DNA of 64,000 nt from Adiantum capillus-veneris (Eukaryota; Streptophyta; Polypodiopsida; Polypodiales; Pteridaceae), in NCBI GenBank assembly GCA_014529385.2, contig CM043968.1:24306513-24370512 (forward strand). The letters run 5' to 3'. This document shows, one piece after another, positions 10,187 through 21,600 of the stretch. The translations under genes and the position numbers were made by a program. A model generated the notes under the pieces. That model was not told the origin of the DNA. It made no database searches and saw nothing but the letters and a program-made list of their open reading frames with translations. Numbering within the stretch: the first letter of the stretch is position 1; every line of letters begins with the position of its first letter.

Positions 10187-10659
10187 TATGAACAATCATG
10201 TTGTAGTAATTAGAAAACAAGCAAAAAACAAAGTGTGAGTGTGGGGTGGAAAGTGGGGACTTGCTCATGTTGCCAATCAAGGATGGGTGGTCTGATTAGT
10301 CGAGAAACTATCTGCTCCTCATTGATAGAAGAAGCAAAACTAGAGACTCGTGCCAAGAGTCAAGAATTCCCAATTGTACGTGCCTCTGAAAATTATGGGG
10401 AAAAAGTCATTTGGGGTTTCTCTCTTTTGGAATGTGAGAATTAGGAACGTCAGAATATTGTGTTAGCGACCACTTTTCTTGTGAGACAGGGCTAGGACCC
10501 CTTTTCAATTTCTTGGACTCAAGTTACTTGGTGACAAGAGTCTATCCTTTAGAAATCTTCTTTATCTGACTATGCTTTTCTCAATTGATTAGGGCCTAGG
10601 AACCTATCAGGTACCCTCTTTCTGCCAAATGGATATGGTAACAGGGTGGGGACCTCACA
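10187..10659. repeat. LTR fragment homologous to 36834-37332
   Basis: From 'gtatgaacaatcatgttgtag' to 'gtggggacctcaca' the sequence follows 36858-37332 with many small differences and the same orientation. The first about 24 bp of the 36834 copy are missing here. It is followed at 10662-10674 by TGGTATCAGAGCC, a Copia-type primer site, which would make it a plus-strand 5' LTR. In the other copy a primer site lies on the opposite side. Confidence 0.7.
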
Positions 10660-10718
10660 CGTGGTATCAGAGCCTAGGTTAGGAAACTGGAAAAAATTAT
10701 TATTGTTTGTAAATTTGG

Positions 10719-11268
10719 AAAAAATGAATTGGAGACTTAAGTTTTTTGAGAACTTACGAGCATCGATGTTTCAGAAAGATGCCGATGTTGAGTATCGCAA
10801 GTTCAAGACCTTTGAGATAATGTATTATGAGGCTTGTCGTTCCTCAAATTTTACTTTTCGATGAAACATGATGAAGATTTTGATGAAGGCTTTCTCTCCT
10901 CCATCAACAAGAATCCAAAGGGGATGGGAACTTGCGTGGGGACGCGAAGGTGGCACCTTCTACATCAGTGTGAAGAATCTTGGATGTCTCTCCTCTGATC
11001 TAAAGAAGCTTTGTTGGGGGAAGAGCTGCAAGTTATCCAGCTTTACTACTTCCTTGGTACTGTTAGAGATGACTACACTGTTATCTCTGAAGATGGAATT
11101 GACATGACCTTGAACGAGTGGGTTTTCAATCAAGTGGTGAAAGTGATCCCTACTTATAGGATCAAACCCGTTTCTATCCCTGATATCTTTCCTCAAAATA
11201 AGAGTCTTGTATTCTATGAACCCCGCAAAGATGTGTATAAGAGTCTTGTATTACTTTCCTCAAAATAG
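10719..11268 (+). pseudogene. Unknown ORF fragments behind the LTR/primer site
   Basis: Several overlapping plus-strand frames (10719-10864, 10868-11107, 11011-11268) read as protein-like sequence, including YYFLGTVRDDYTVISEDG and SIPDIFPQNKSLVFYEP. The third frame has 85 codons. I do not recognise a family. The position 50-600 bp after a primer-site-like sequence suggests the start of an element-encoded protein, broken by frameshifts. A near duplicate of 'aagagtcttgtattctatgaaccc' at 11199-11305 is a local tandem duplication. Confidence 0.3.
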
Positions 11269-11649
11269 GAGTCTTTGTATTCTATGAACCCTGCAAAGAT
11301 GTGTATAAAAGCTACTACACAGACAAAATAGTGGATTGTAAAAACTTGTTCAAAAATACCTATCGATTGTACCAGTATGTCCCTGGGAATCCAGCTTTAA
11401 GAATCATATAGATTTTTAGCAGAGCTAACCTTTGTATACATCGTAATAGAATAAAAAACTGCTCACCTAGCTTCTTGTGAGATCCCAACTTTGTACATAT
11501 CTTGATATAAATAAATTTATGACATCTTGAATTTAATAAATATAGTTTCTTTCCAAATTTTGTCTTGAGTTATGGAAGTTTAAAGCACTTGATATTGCGT
11601 TAAGTCTTAAATCAAACCATCAAGAAGCGTACTATTGCATAGGATCCAT
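11269..11649. other. No recognised gene
   Basis: A+T-rich and noncoding. Nothing further is seen apart from the end of the duplication described just upstream. Confidence 0.4.
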
Positions 11650-11794
11650 CAAATGCGTTATACATGGCCGTACAGGAGAAAAAACTTCTCCTAAAACAAG
11701 CCCAGCCACCCACATTTAAAGGCGAGGGAACCCATATTGAGCGCGATGATGAAGCCTAGATTGAGGCAATGGAAGACTATTTTGAAGCTGCAAG
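11650..11794 (+). pseudogene. Gypsy gag remnant, left half
   Basis: Frame with PPTFKGEGTHIERDDEA and IEAMEDYF, one stop where Trp is expected, matching the start of the Ty3/Gypsy gag (retrotransposon gag domain: F-x-G, then 'W...ME.YF'). It is cut at 11794 by the outermost nested Copia and resumes at 25585. The flanks GCAAG (11790-11794) and ACAAG (25580-25584) are the target duplication with one change. Confidence 0.75.
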
Positions 11795-11841
11795 TGTTGG
11801 GGTTGGAGCTATGGAGGCATGGTGGTGCAGGTGGAGATGCA

Positions 11842-11927
<86 letters not shown>

Positions 11928-12145
11928 AGAAGAAGAAGTCGACATAGTAAATGAAGTAAAAAGAACACGCTACTCTCTATAATTCTATTAACAAAAGGTC
12001 CTTACATAGCTTTGGTAAGGTGATATCAACCACACCTTTTTTTCCTCATGCAAACTCAACTAACTAATGGTATATACCTACATGCCTTGAGACTTGTTCT
12101 CACAGGCTGACCAATAAGCTGACCAATAAGGGCTTGAAACCAACA
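11795..12145 (-). repeat. 3' LTR of gag-only Copia
   Basis: 351 bp, TGTTGGGG to CCAACA (plus-strand reading), with (GA)n at about 11845-11924. It has a small duplication 'gaccaataagctgaccaataag' that the other LTR lacks. Confidence 0.85.
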
Positions 12146-12460
12146 ATCCCCCCCTCAAGCTCGAACTAGACAAGAAACTCATGATACCTCGAGTTTTTGG
12201 TATACTCGTCAACCATGAGTTTTAGGTTTTCTCACAACCAAGGATTTCTGGTTTATTCAGAACCTGGTGCTATGTCTATAACCCCCCCTTGAACACATAG
12301 GGTGTAGGTCAAAAAAGTTAGCTACCAAAAATGGAGTTTTTGGTTCACTGCCAAACCTTGGGTTTATGGTGTACCCAGTAACCTCATGAGAGTGCAACAA
12401 AAATGGCCTGAGAACTGATAAAAAATTGGGAGGTCTTACCACTTATCTTTGTGGCAGTGT

Positions 12461-13049
12461 CTATAACCCGTACAATTTATTTTGACTAAACAACATGAAA
12501 AGAGTTGATCTAATAAATTTCCTCATCAACAGAATATATTGGAGATTCAGTGTCTCCCTCAACCACATGAATTTGAGTTTTACCCTTTTGAAAGCACTTA
12601 TTTGACGGATGATTTGTTTTACCACAGTGAACACAAGGATTCTTCTTGAAACAGTCTTTCGTCTGATGATTGTTGCGCCCACAAATGGCACAAGTTCTGG
12701 TTCCATTGAATGGTCGAGATGAAGCTGCTGTAGCAGCACATTTAGTGATTGCATATGCACTGGAAGTATCAGAAGAATTGGTGGGGAATACAGCATTCGA
12801 GACTGTATATGCACTGGGAATGATAGTAGAATTGGTACTAGGTACCTTGCATTCTTCTTCCTGCAATGAATTTGTGATACCATCCAAGGAGGGCAGCGAA
12901 TCTTTCTCTTTTAAAACAATAACAATCTGATGAAATTTGTCAGTCAAACTTTTTAACAAAATGGCTATGAGATCTTCTTCTGGTACTCAAGTTGAGTTCT
13001 AATACTCTTCAGTCTATTGGCTAAAGCTGCAATGTTTTCATGTTCACGT
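12461..13049 (-). pseudogene. Copia gag, C-terminal half
   Basis: Minus-strand frame with LLKSLTDKFHQIV and two CCHC zinc knuckles, CAICGRNNHQTKDC and CVHCGKTNHPSNKC, typical of Copia gag (the second finger in tandem is less common). One frameshift lies at about 12985. The N-terminal half lies beyond the nested insertion at 24288-24631, and the two halves abut in register at the insertion point. Confidence 0.8.
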
Positions 13050-14206
13050 TGTGAGCGGGATGAAAACACACACAACGCCTTTATAACGACCCGACACACA
13101 CTCTTGGGATGATACACACACACACACACACACATTATGGAGCACCACTCGGCTTACACAACCAGCCTGGCCGAGACAGGAAACACACAGACGGAGTGAG
13201 AAGAGAGAGATTTTCCACTTGTCCACTCAACACTCACACATACACACTCACACACACACACTCTCAATTCAGCTCAAAGGAGGCAAATTGATGTTGTTTA
13301 GACTCAATGAAGCTCATCCCAACACCAATGGGGCAAATAGTTTACACAGTATTGAGGAAATACACCAGATACAACCACAAAGTTAAGCAAAAGCTTCACT
13401 CACTGGAGAAGATTACACAAAAAAAACAAAACAAAAAATCTGTGAGGAATTTGGAAAAATGGACAGCGCCATTGCGTCCGGAACGCCCAAAAACCCCACC
13501 CTGCAATGTCACAGTGCTCAAATCCGACCTCGGATGAGCAGTTTAGGGCCAAAAAATGCTCGAAAAACAGCAAAAACACACTTGCGGATGTTCCTCCTCT
13601 ATTCTCCACTTTTTTTCTGGTCGTCTCTCTCTTTTATCAGTTCCCACACTTAGCTTTATTAGTTGGGCAGCCGTGGCCTTTTAGATGACCTCAAACGGAC
13701 CCCGAACAGGCCAAAAACTGACCTCGCAGTGCATAGTTGTCACCTTTTTGCATCATCCGCACACCTGGCACTCAGTTTTTCTAAATAATGCATCCCGCAA
13801 CCACGTGAAGTGGCCCCAAAAAGTGGTCCTCATGATGAAATTTCTGCATAAGTATCACAAGAAAACACCCACGTCGTGTCCATACTTCTCCGCGTGCAAG
13901 TATTGACTCCGTTCGACCTCCTGACGCCACTCGATGCCATCTGACGCACCTGCTTACCTCATGTCGTCGGCCCGCGGATAGCTTCCTCGAGAAGTTTTAC
14001 GCGCTACCAACTCCTCCTTATTGTAGAAAAAACACACTGGTATTGGTAACGATGAAAATCGATGCACTATGTACATGGTGTCCTACCTGTACACATGTGG
14101 GCCCCACGTAACCACCTGGCTCTGGAAAATGGGCAATCCTTTATTCGATGCACCATGCATGAGTATGTACATATGCACAATCCCTTGCTCCAAAAAACTC
14201 CTGACA
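13050..14206 (-). repeat. 3' LTR of the gag/protease Gypsy
   Basis: Aligned with 23127-24283 over its whole length with a few percent difference. It contains CA-rich tracts near 13112-13135 and 13230-13260, and ends in CTGACA. Confidence 0.9.
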
Positions 14207-14244
14207 TAATTTGCCCATCCCCTAGCCTGCTAGAGCATTCATGC

Positions 14245-15516
14245 TCAGCAGCAGCAACAAGATATATGAGACTCACCGCCTGGATCCCACACAAAAACAC
14301 TTTGCATACCCTGCCTCAAAAACTTAATCAAGCTTCCACCTGGTTCCCAAGGAAAACGTGTAGAGATGCCATATATCAACCTTGCATCAAGAAAACCATC
14401 AATTACTTTGGCATAGACCGGCATGTGCAAATATATCTCCTTCTCCATAGTTGAGAGGTCTCCACTGATCATTTGTGTCATCAATTCCTGCTTCTTTGAC
14501 AACTCAACCTTGGTTTGCATCAGCCCTTCAATCACTTCATAAGGCCCTTCACTTTCATCTTCAACCTCATTTTCAAATGCAACTAAACCAAACTCCTGGA
14601 TTTCTTTGTCCATCAAAAGAAATGCAACATCAGCATCCTCAACACTGCTGGTAGTGCTATCATTGTCCTCATCAGACACTGTGGAAGAGTCTTCATCACT
14701 AGACTCATCCTCATCTTCATAAAGCTCCTCTAATCGTTTCCTTGTGTCCATATTATAAAGCTTCTTGGTACCTGTCTTTCCATAGAGGCTAATCGTACCA
14801 CGTCTCCAATCTTGAACAACTCCCATTGCACGTAACCATGGTCTACCCAATATAATAGGATATGCTCCCAACCCCACTGGCATCACATGAAAATCAACCA
14901 CTGCCTTTGCATCATATGCTTCCACTTCTAAGCTCTTTACAACACCCAAGCATTTTACTTTTTGATGGTTTGCCAATCTAATCCGAAAACCTGACACCCC
15001 AGTCATTGTAAGACCCATCTTTTCAACACATGAGTGTGTTATGACACATATTTGGGCTCCGCCATCCACATAACCTTGTCCCAGATTTTTTCTTTTGTGC
15101 CACACATCTACTATTGAACAAATATCTGGTAGCTCATCCATTGCCAACACCTTCACTGAACCCCTCTCTGGCTCTTTCTCCATTGGGTTAACCATCCTCT
15201 TCCACTGTCGCTTTAGCTTAGGCACCATCTCTATAAGCTGCCCAAAAGTAACATCTGCCTTCCTGCTCGTCAGATCCTCCTTCAAGTCATAGCTTAATTG
15301 CCCATCCCCTAGTGGAAAATTTGAAACATGAAACTTTCGACGAGATCTCCTTTTCCTCTTGGCCTTGACATCCTCGCCTTCATGGCTCCTTCCTTTCTTC
15401 TTACTAGGACCTGGGGCACTTCTTCCTTCCTTTTCCTCTGTGGTCCTCTTCCCAATAGGCATCACTAATGTATCCTCTAGCTTTGATGCCTTCTCCAAGG
15501 TGACTACACTTATCAC
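14245..15516 (-). CDS. Retropepsin-containing protein of the Gypsy TR-GAG element
   Basis: 423-aa open frame. A basic N-terminal region (KAKRKRRSRRK, about residues 51-61) precedes an aspartic protease fold: catalytic DGGA at about 151-154 (in place of the usual D-S/T-G-A), a flap-side GVVKSLEVEAYD region, and the C-terminal IILGRPWLRAMG at about 220-231. An acidic, Ser-rich segment (about 270-300) follows. The catalytic Asp and the ILGRPWL motif are intact, so the protease may have been functional. No RT follows; the frame ends about 40 bp from the LTR. A gag frame lies upstream at 15938-16612 in another register. Confidence 0.75.
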   Translation of the reverse strand: MISVVTLEKASKLEDTLVMPIGKRTTEEKEGRSAPGPSKKKGRSHEGEDVKAKRKRRSRRKFHVSNFPLGDGQLSYDLKEDLTSRKADVTFGQLIEMVPKLKRQWKRMVNPMEKEPERGSVKVLAMDELPDICSIVDVWHKRKNLGQGYVDGGAQICVITHSCVEKMGLTMTGVSGFRIRLANHQKVKCLGVVKSLEVEAYDAKAVVDFHVMPVGLGAYPIILGRPWLRAMGVVQDWRRGTISLYGKTGTKKLYNMDTRKRLEELYEDEDESSDEDSSTVSDEDNDSTTSSVEDADVAFLLMDKEIQEFGLVAFENEVEDESEGPYEVIEGLMQTKVELSKKQELMTQMISGDLSTMEKEIYLHMPVYAKVIDGFLDARLIYGISTRFPWEPGGSLIKFLRQGMQSVFVWDPGGESHISCCCC

Positions 15517-15937
15517 TTTTGTCTTTCCCTTTTCCTCTTGGGTCAGTCCACTGGTTCATTCGTCTCCCTTAATTTCGATGCCATAATCATTTGACCTAGT
15601 TAGCACCTGTCTTGGCAATGGATACATGTCTCCCTCCACAATGTAACATGTGGGCGTCTGCCTCCAAAACCTACCATTGCTTTGTCCAACAACATTCCTA
15701 GGCCTTTCTTCACCTCCTGGCTAATTTGCAAACCTCTCTCGACCTCGATTATTTCCCACTTGACCTAGCATGTTTAGGCTGAGATTCTTCATCAAATCTA
15801 CCACTTGCCTCATGTCTTGCCTTAGCCCCATCATCTTGCACCGATGTAGTGACCACTGCTGGCATAACCTGAGTAGTAACAGGAACCACTGGTTCATGAT
15901 GAACCCCTAACATGCGACCTTGTAAAGACTCTATAGG

Positions 15938-16612
15938 CTAAAATTCAGACCTCATGGGCAAAGACTCCACCCCTAACTGGCTCATTTTCCTCAACTTCCA
16001 CTCTTTGTTCCTTGCTACCTCTAGTGCATCTTCATATGTCCTAGGCTTCTTTAGCTCCACTCTCCAACGTATATTCTCCCAAAGACCAGCCAAGAACCTG
16101 TTCTTCTTCATCATGTTGGGCGGGGGTACCTGTGGTGCTAAGGCATTGCACATCCGCTCCCATGCCAATGAGAACTTACGTATGTACGCATCTACTGGCT
16201 CACCTTCCTTTTGCACCAAACCTTGTACTTCTTGTCACACTTTGTGAGGATCTTCTATCTTCACAAACTCCACTTCCAACCCATGCCTTAGATTTTGCCA
16301 GCTCAATCTTACAGGTGGATCCACTGCACGCAACTCCTCTTCAAATGTTTTGGACCAGACTCGTGCATCACTCTTCAAACAAATTTGGAGAAGATGTAAC
16401 ATCTGCACAGGGTCATGAATCTGTTTGCTAATGCAGGCAACCTCCATCTTTTCCAAAAAATCTTCCACATCTTCATCACTTCTTCCATGAAACTCCGGAT
16501 AAGAGAAAGCCATGCTACCCAAGTTACAATGCTTTGAGAACCCCTTTGAACACACGTGCAAGAACCCAAAACTTTTGACTACCCAATCCCCAGAAACTTC
16601 AATGGAGCTCAA
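15938..16612 (-). CDS. Gypsy gag (retrotransposon gag domain)
   Basis: Two overlapping minus frames (16235-16612 and 15938-16219) make up a typical Ty3/Gypsy gag: FPEFHGRSDEDVEDFLEKME-like start, then W..L..GLEVEF, EGEPVDAYIRKFSLAW and NRFLAGLWENIR. One frameshift lies near 16225. No zinc knuckle is visible between gag and the protease at 15516-15938. The 0.75 kb upstream (16613-17384) is noncoding leader, split by the Copia at 17385. Confidence 0.75.
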
Positions 16613-17384
16613 CGTTAGATAAGGACAAACACATGCACATCAAATGAGTTTTCATAGTTGATCATGGGAATTACAACAAGCAAAGGACATTCCAAGATCT
16701 CTCGTAATCTTCTTGGCCCGAACATAAAGACTATGCGCTGCTGAAAAAAAATCTTCTTGGACACATGAACATTTATCTGGATTCTTTGAGTTAAATGAAA
16801 TGGAGAGAATTGAGAGCCATTTTGATCATCCATTAAAGCCAACCATGAAGCTCCCAAGAAGGCACACCTGACTTAGCCTCTGATTTTGCCAAAATTTCAG
16901 GAGCATAACAGCATAAATGGCTCAAAAGACCAAAAAACCAGCCATCATAACTTGGAAAAATTTTGGCAGAGTTTCCCCAGAAATAGAGCAGTAGGAACCC
17001 AAAATATAGACTGTATATGTATGCATAAACTGTCAACAATAGAACCCGAGCATCAAGTAGGACTCACTAGTACATAGCCTATGGCAAAGTCACAAAAAGG
17101 GTTCTCCAGCTACTTGTATCACCGAAAGGATCTCCACATTTGAGAATCCCCCAGCTCAATAAAACCTCACGCTATCTACCCTCAAACGAAGGCTAATGCA
17201 AATCGCGTATAGCCAAGTCTCAGAAATGACTATCTTCCAGACCAAGTCTCAAAAATGGCTGGGACTTCCAAATAAAACCATATATGGATCCACAAAGGCG
17301 TACCATGGCAATTTCCACAAGTAACGTACAATCCAACAGAAAATGCGCTCAAACAGGCGCCAAGTGATGCATACCCACAACAAC

Positions 17385-17606
17385 TGTTGGGATTAAAGCC
17401 CAAGTGGCCTCTTATGCGGATATGGCCGGCCGCCCGCCTAACTCACTTACCTCTAACTCTTTGTATATACTAACATATTCTTTGTGAATACTAAGGATTT
17501 TGGGAGATAACCCTTCTAACAGATCTCTGCGTACTGTGTACTGTGTAAGCTCACTGTGTGTGTGTGTGAGAGAGAGAGTCGACCCACGCTCCGCTCCGCG
17601 ACTTCA
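17385..17606 (+). repeat. 5' LTR of young Copia
   Basis: 222 bp. A TATATA core at 17464-17469 is the likely TATA box. A short (GT)n(GA)n tract lies at 17555-17578 in the R/U5 part. Confidence 0.95.
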
Positions 17607-17608
17607 AT

Positions 17609-17620
17609 TGGTATCAGAGC
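17609..17620 (+). promoter_or_regulatory. Primer binding site (initiator tRNA-Met type)
   Basis: TGGTATCAGAGC two bases after the LTR, the standard Copia primer site complementary to the 3' end of plant initiator tRNA-Met. Confidence 0.9.
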
Positions 17621-18625
17621 GGATTTGCGCAATCGCGCGCGCGCGCACTTTTCTGGCAGATTCTGGATCCGGAGTTCGAAGATTCACACTCGGCGTTCCG
17701 GGAGCGTTTCCATTAGGCGACCTGGGGTTTTACCCCCCTTTCGAAGCCGTTTATGCCCTCAGAATTTCGTTCTGAGCACTACAGCAGAAGATAGATTTCA
17801 GCCGCAAAGAAATCCGTCTTGTGTAGATTGGCAAGCAGGAGGTGGTCGACATCAATATCGACATCGACATACATCACTTATTCGTCTTCAGAGCATCATC
17901 TATAGACCAGGTACACATATATATCATCAGATATATATATTGCAGTCTGCATTGCTACTTCTTGTGCTTGCCAGGTTCCAGGGGAGGTGTGGCCATACGA
18001 CGGTTTGACACCACTGGCATGTATTGCAGATTGATGTACTGTGATTGTGGGTCTGCTAGTTGTGAGTCACGCTAGCAGACAGACCGCCGCAGCGGTCATA
18101 GGACAGTGATTGGTCTATTATAGGATGTATGCTAGTTCTGGGCAGTTTGCTGAGCCATCTGAGAGGGTCGTGTGTGAGGTTTTTTGAAGCCAAGCACTGG
18201 GGGCTGGGTTACCCAGTGTGAGGTGGATTAGGTTGCTGGAGTTCCCCTCTACACGCATCCTCTTCGGCGACTTTTATCCCTTAGGATGTATGACTTTGTG
18301 TAGACACTGGATTGCATCTTATGCGTCAGGCCGTTGAGGCATTGATCAAGGTTCAGTCTTGAGACAGATACAGGTTCTGTCATCGCCCAGAGAGGAGACA
18401 GTGTATGCTTACAGGATTTGTCACTGGTCAGCTATTTATAATTGTTTTTTGAGCTATCTTTTGGTTCCCAGAGCTCAGTTTACAGGGGAGACTCTGTCAA
18501 AAATTTTCAAAATACTGACAGTTCCTGAGGAGAGGTGTTCAGCTTGTTGATTACAGCTTGTTTACTGTGTACAGAGGCCAGTTTACAGGGGAAACTCTGC
18601 TGGATTTTTCTCAGGAGTAAACAGT
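17621..18625 (+). other. Untranslated leader of young Copia
   Basis: About 1 kb without a supported ORF. A direct repeat 'cagtttacaggggagactctg' type sequence occurs at about 18477 and 18580. An alternating CG stretch 'gcgcgcgcgc' lies at 17633-17645. Confidence 0.6.
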
Positions 18626-21600
18626 TTGGCAGATATGGCATCTTCTCACAGTGAGACTCTTTACAACATAAAGAACCTGGATGGCACAAACTTTCCATTC
18701 TGGAAGAAGCAGATTTGGCAGGTTTTGGTGCAGAAAAAACAAGTGAAGCCACTGAAGCTCAAAGGGGAGAGACCAGAATTTATGGCTGAAGATGAGTGGG
18801 AAGAGCTTGACGAGTTAGCTTGTTCCACAATCATGCTGACACTGGCAGAAAATGTTTACTTCAACGTAGCAGAAGAGACTACAGCGTATGGCGTATGGCA
18901 AAAGCTATGTGATATGTACGAGAAACAAAGTGCTGCTTCTCAGATTTACTGGCTCAAGAAATTGGTGGATTTGAAGATGAAGGAAGGGACAGCCATGTCA
19001 AATCATCTGAATGAATTTCACTCAATTTTTAGCCAGTTAACAGCACAAGAGATAGTCTTTCCAGATTCAGTGAAGGCTATGTTTCTCTTAATCACTTTGC
19101 CAGACAGTTGGGATACTTTTCGTACAGCGTTAAGTAATTCTGTCGCGCCAGAAGGTCTTACAAGTGCCAATGTAGAAGGCAGCTTGCTCACAGAGGAAGT
19201 GAACAGGAAGAACATTGACAAAGGCAAAGGCAATAGCGCTTTGGTCGTTCGAGGGAGACAACAGTTTAAAGAGAAGAAGGGTAAGAAGGCACAAAACCGA
19301 AGTAAGTCTCGTGATTCGAAGTCAAAGGATGACATAGAATGCTACCATTGTGGCAAGAAGGGTCACATGAAGCGAGACTGTACGAAGTGGAAACAAGAAA
19401 AAGGCAAAACAAAGAGTTTTGAGCAAGATGAAAAGAAGAGTTCAGTGAAGATTGAAGAGGTGAATGTCACAGGATCTGGTTCAGACAGTGATTCTGGTAT
19501 AGCAGCTGGTGACATCTTCCTTACAAGCAATCTTGATTCTGTTTTCTTGACTGCAGAGGATGGACATGCTATGAGTGATTGGATTATCGACTCAGGGGCA
19601 TCTTTACATGTTTCTCCGCACAAAGAGTGGTTTACATCATATGTGGCTACTAAAGATTATGTCAGACTTGGCAATGAGCAGGTTTGTGACATACTTGGAG
19701 TGGGAGATGTGCAGTTGAAGTTTCAGAATGGCTCTTCTTTATGGCTCAAGAATGTCAGACATGTTCGAGCAATCCGAAAGAGCTTGATTAGTACAGGGAA
19801 GTTGGATGATGCGGGTTATGTGACAGTTTTTGGGAACAGCGCTTGGAAGATCTCCAAAGGTTCGATGACTGTAGCACATGGCAGCAAGTCAGGAACTCTG
19901 TACACTTTACATGTTTCAGAGGTTAAAAACCATGTAATTAATGTGATTGAGCAGCCAAGTGTGTCACTGTGGCATCGTAGGTTGGGACATATGTCAAAAA
20001 GAGGAATGGAAATACTTTCTCATTATGGTTATTTGCCTGGCTTTTCATTTCAAGATTTCGAGTTTTGTGAGCATTGTGTTTATGGTAAGCAAACACAGGA
20101 ACCGCACAGATCAAAGAGGAATCGTAGGGACGAACGGTTAGCTCTTGTACACAGTGATCTATGCGGACCAATGCCTAGTTTGTCACTAGGGGGAGCAACG
20201 TACTTTTGTACATTCATCGATGACTATTCTCGCAAAGTATGGGTTTACTTCTTGAAGCACAAGGATGAGGTGCTCAAGGTCTTTAAGACATTCTTGCAGC
20301 TGGTGGAGAATCAGAGTGGTCAGAAGCTGAAGTGCTTGAGAACTGACAATGGTGGAGAGTACGTTTCCAAAGCTTTTCAAGACTTTTGTGAAGCAAAAGG
20401 GATTAAGCGGGAACTTACTGCACCATATAATCCTTCACAGAATGGGGTTGCAGAACGTATGAATAGGACCATACAAGAGAAGGTCAGAAGCATGTTGTCA
20501 AATGCTGAGTTGCCTGATGGATTTTGGGCGGAAGCAGTGGCTACAGCAGTCCATTTGATCAACAGGTCTCCTAGTAGGGTTCTGGATAAGAGTGCAGTGG
20601 CCGAGATGCTATGGACAGGCAAGGCACCTTCATATAAGCATCTCAGAGTCTTTGGTTGTGAAGCTTATAGCCATATTCCTAAGGAGTTCAGAAATAAGTT
20701 AGAACCAAAGAGCAAGAAGTGTATATTTCTTGGCTACGGAGAATCGGGCGAGATGGGTTACCGGCTTTGGGATCCTGAGTCCAGAAAGCTTATTCGTAGC
20801 AATGATGTGCATTTCAATGAAGCCAAGTTTCACGCTAAGCCAGAGAAGACAGAGGAGATCAGAAGAGTTGTCTTCAGGGAAGATGGACCTAGTGCTAGCA
20901 CATCAAGACAGCATGGTCAGGCTCAGGAACAGCCTATAGTGGCTAGAGAGGCAGAATCAGTTGTGGTGAGACGTTCTGAGCGTGTCTCCAAACCACCTGA
21001 TCGTTATGTGCCATCTCTAAATTATGTCATGCTCACAGATTGCGGAGAACCATCTTGTTACAAGGAAGCATTACAAGTGGTTGACTTGAAAAAATGGCAG
21101 TTGGCCATGCAGTCAGAGATGACAGCTCTGCATAAAAACCAGACATGGAAGTTGGTTAAATTACCACAGGGCAAAAAGGCTCTACCTTGTAAATGGGTTT
21201 ACAGGTATAAGATCACCGCTCATGATAGTCAGCCAAAGTACAAAGCAAGGCTTGTTGCCAAGGGCTTTAAGCAAGAACAAGGCATTGACTTTGATGAAGT
21301 CTTCTCTCCAGTGGTCAAGATGACTACATTGAGATGCTTTCTTGCATTGGTTGCTATATTGGATTTGGTGTTGCACCAAATGGATGTCAAGACAGCGTTC
21401 TTGCATGGTGATTTAGATGTGGAAATTTACATGCAGAAGCCAGAAGGGTTTGTTGAGAAAGGCATGGAACATTTGGTATGCCAGTTGTTAAAGAGTCTTT
21501 ATAGCTTAAAACAATCACCGAGGGCATGGTACCATAAGTTCCACCAGTTTATGCTTTCTCAAGGCTACAAACATAGTGAGTTCGATCACTGTCTATATAC

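Noticed and set aside
17609-17620. Fragments of tRNA genes at TGGTATCAGAGC sites
   Set aside because: These are primer binding sites of LTR elements, complementary to tRNA ends. No cloverleaf is present around any of them.
17633-17645. Alternating CG stretch as a Z-DNA regulator
   Set aside because: Only about 12 bp in a young Copia leader. No further support.
18507-18752. Antisense and alternative-frame ORFs within the young Copia (18507-22454)
   Set aside because: Shadows of the gag-pol frame. None has domain content of its own.
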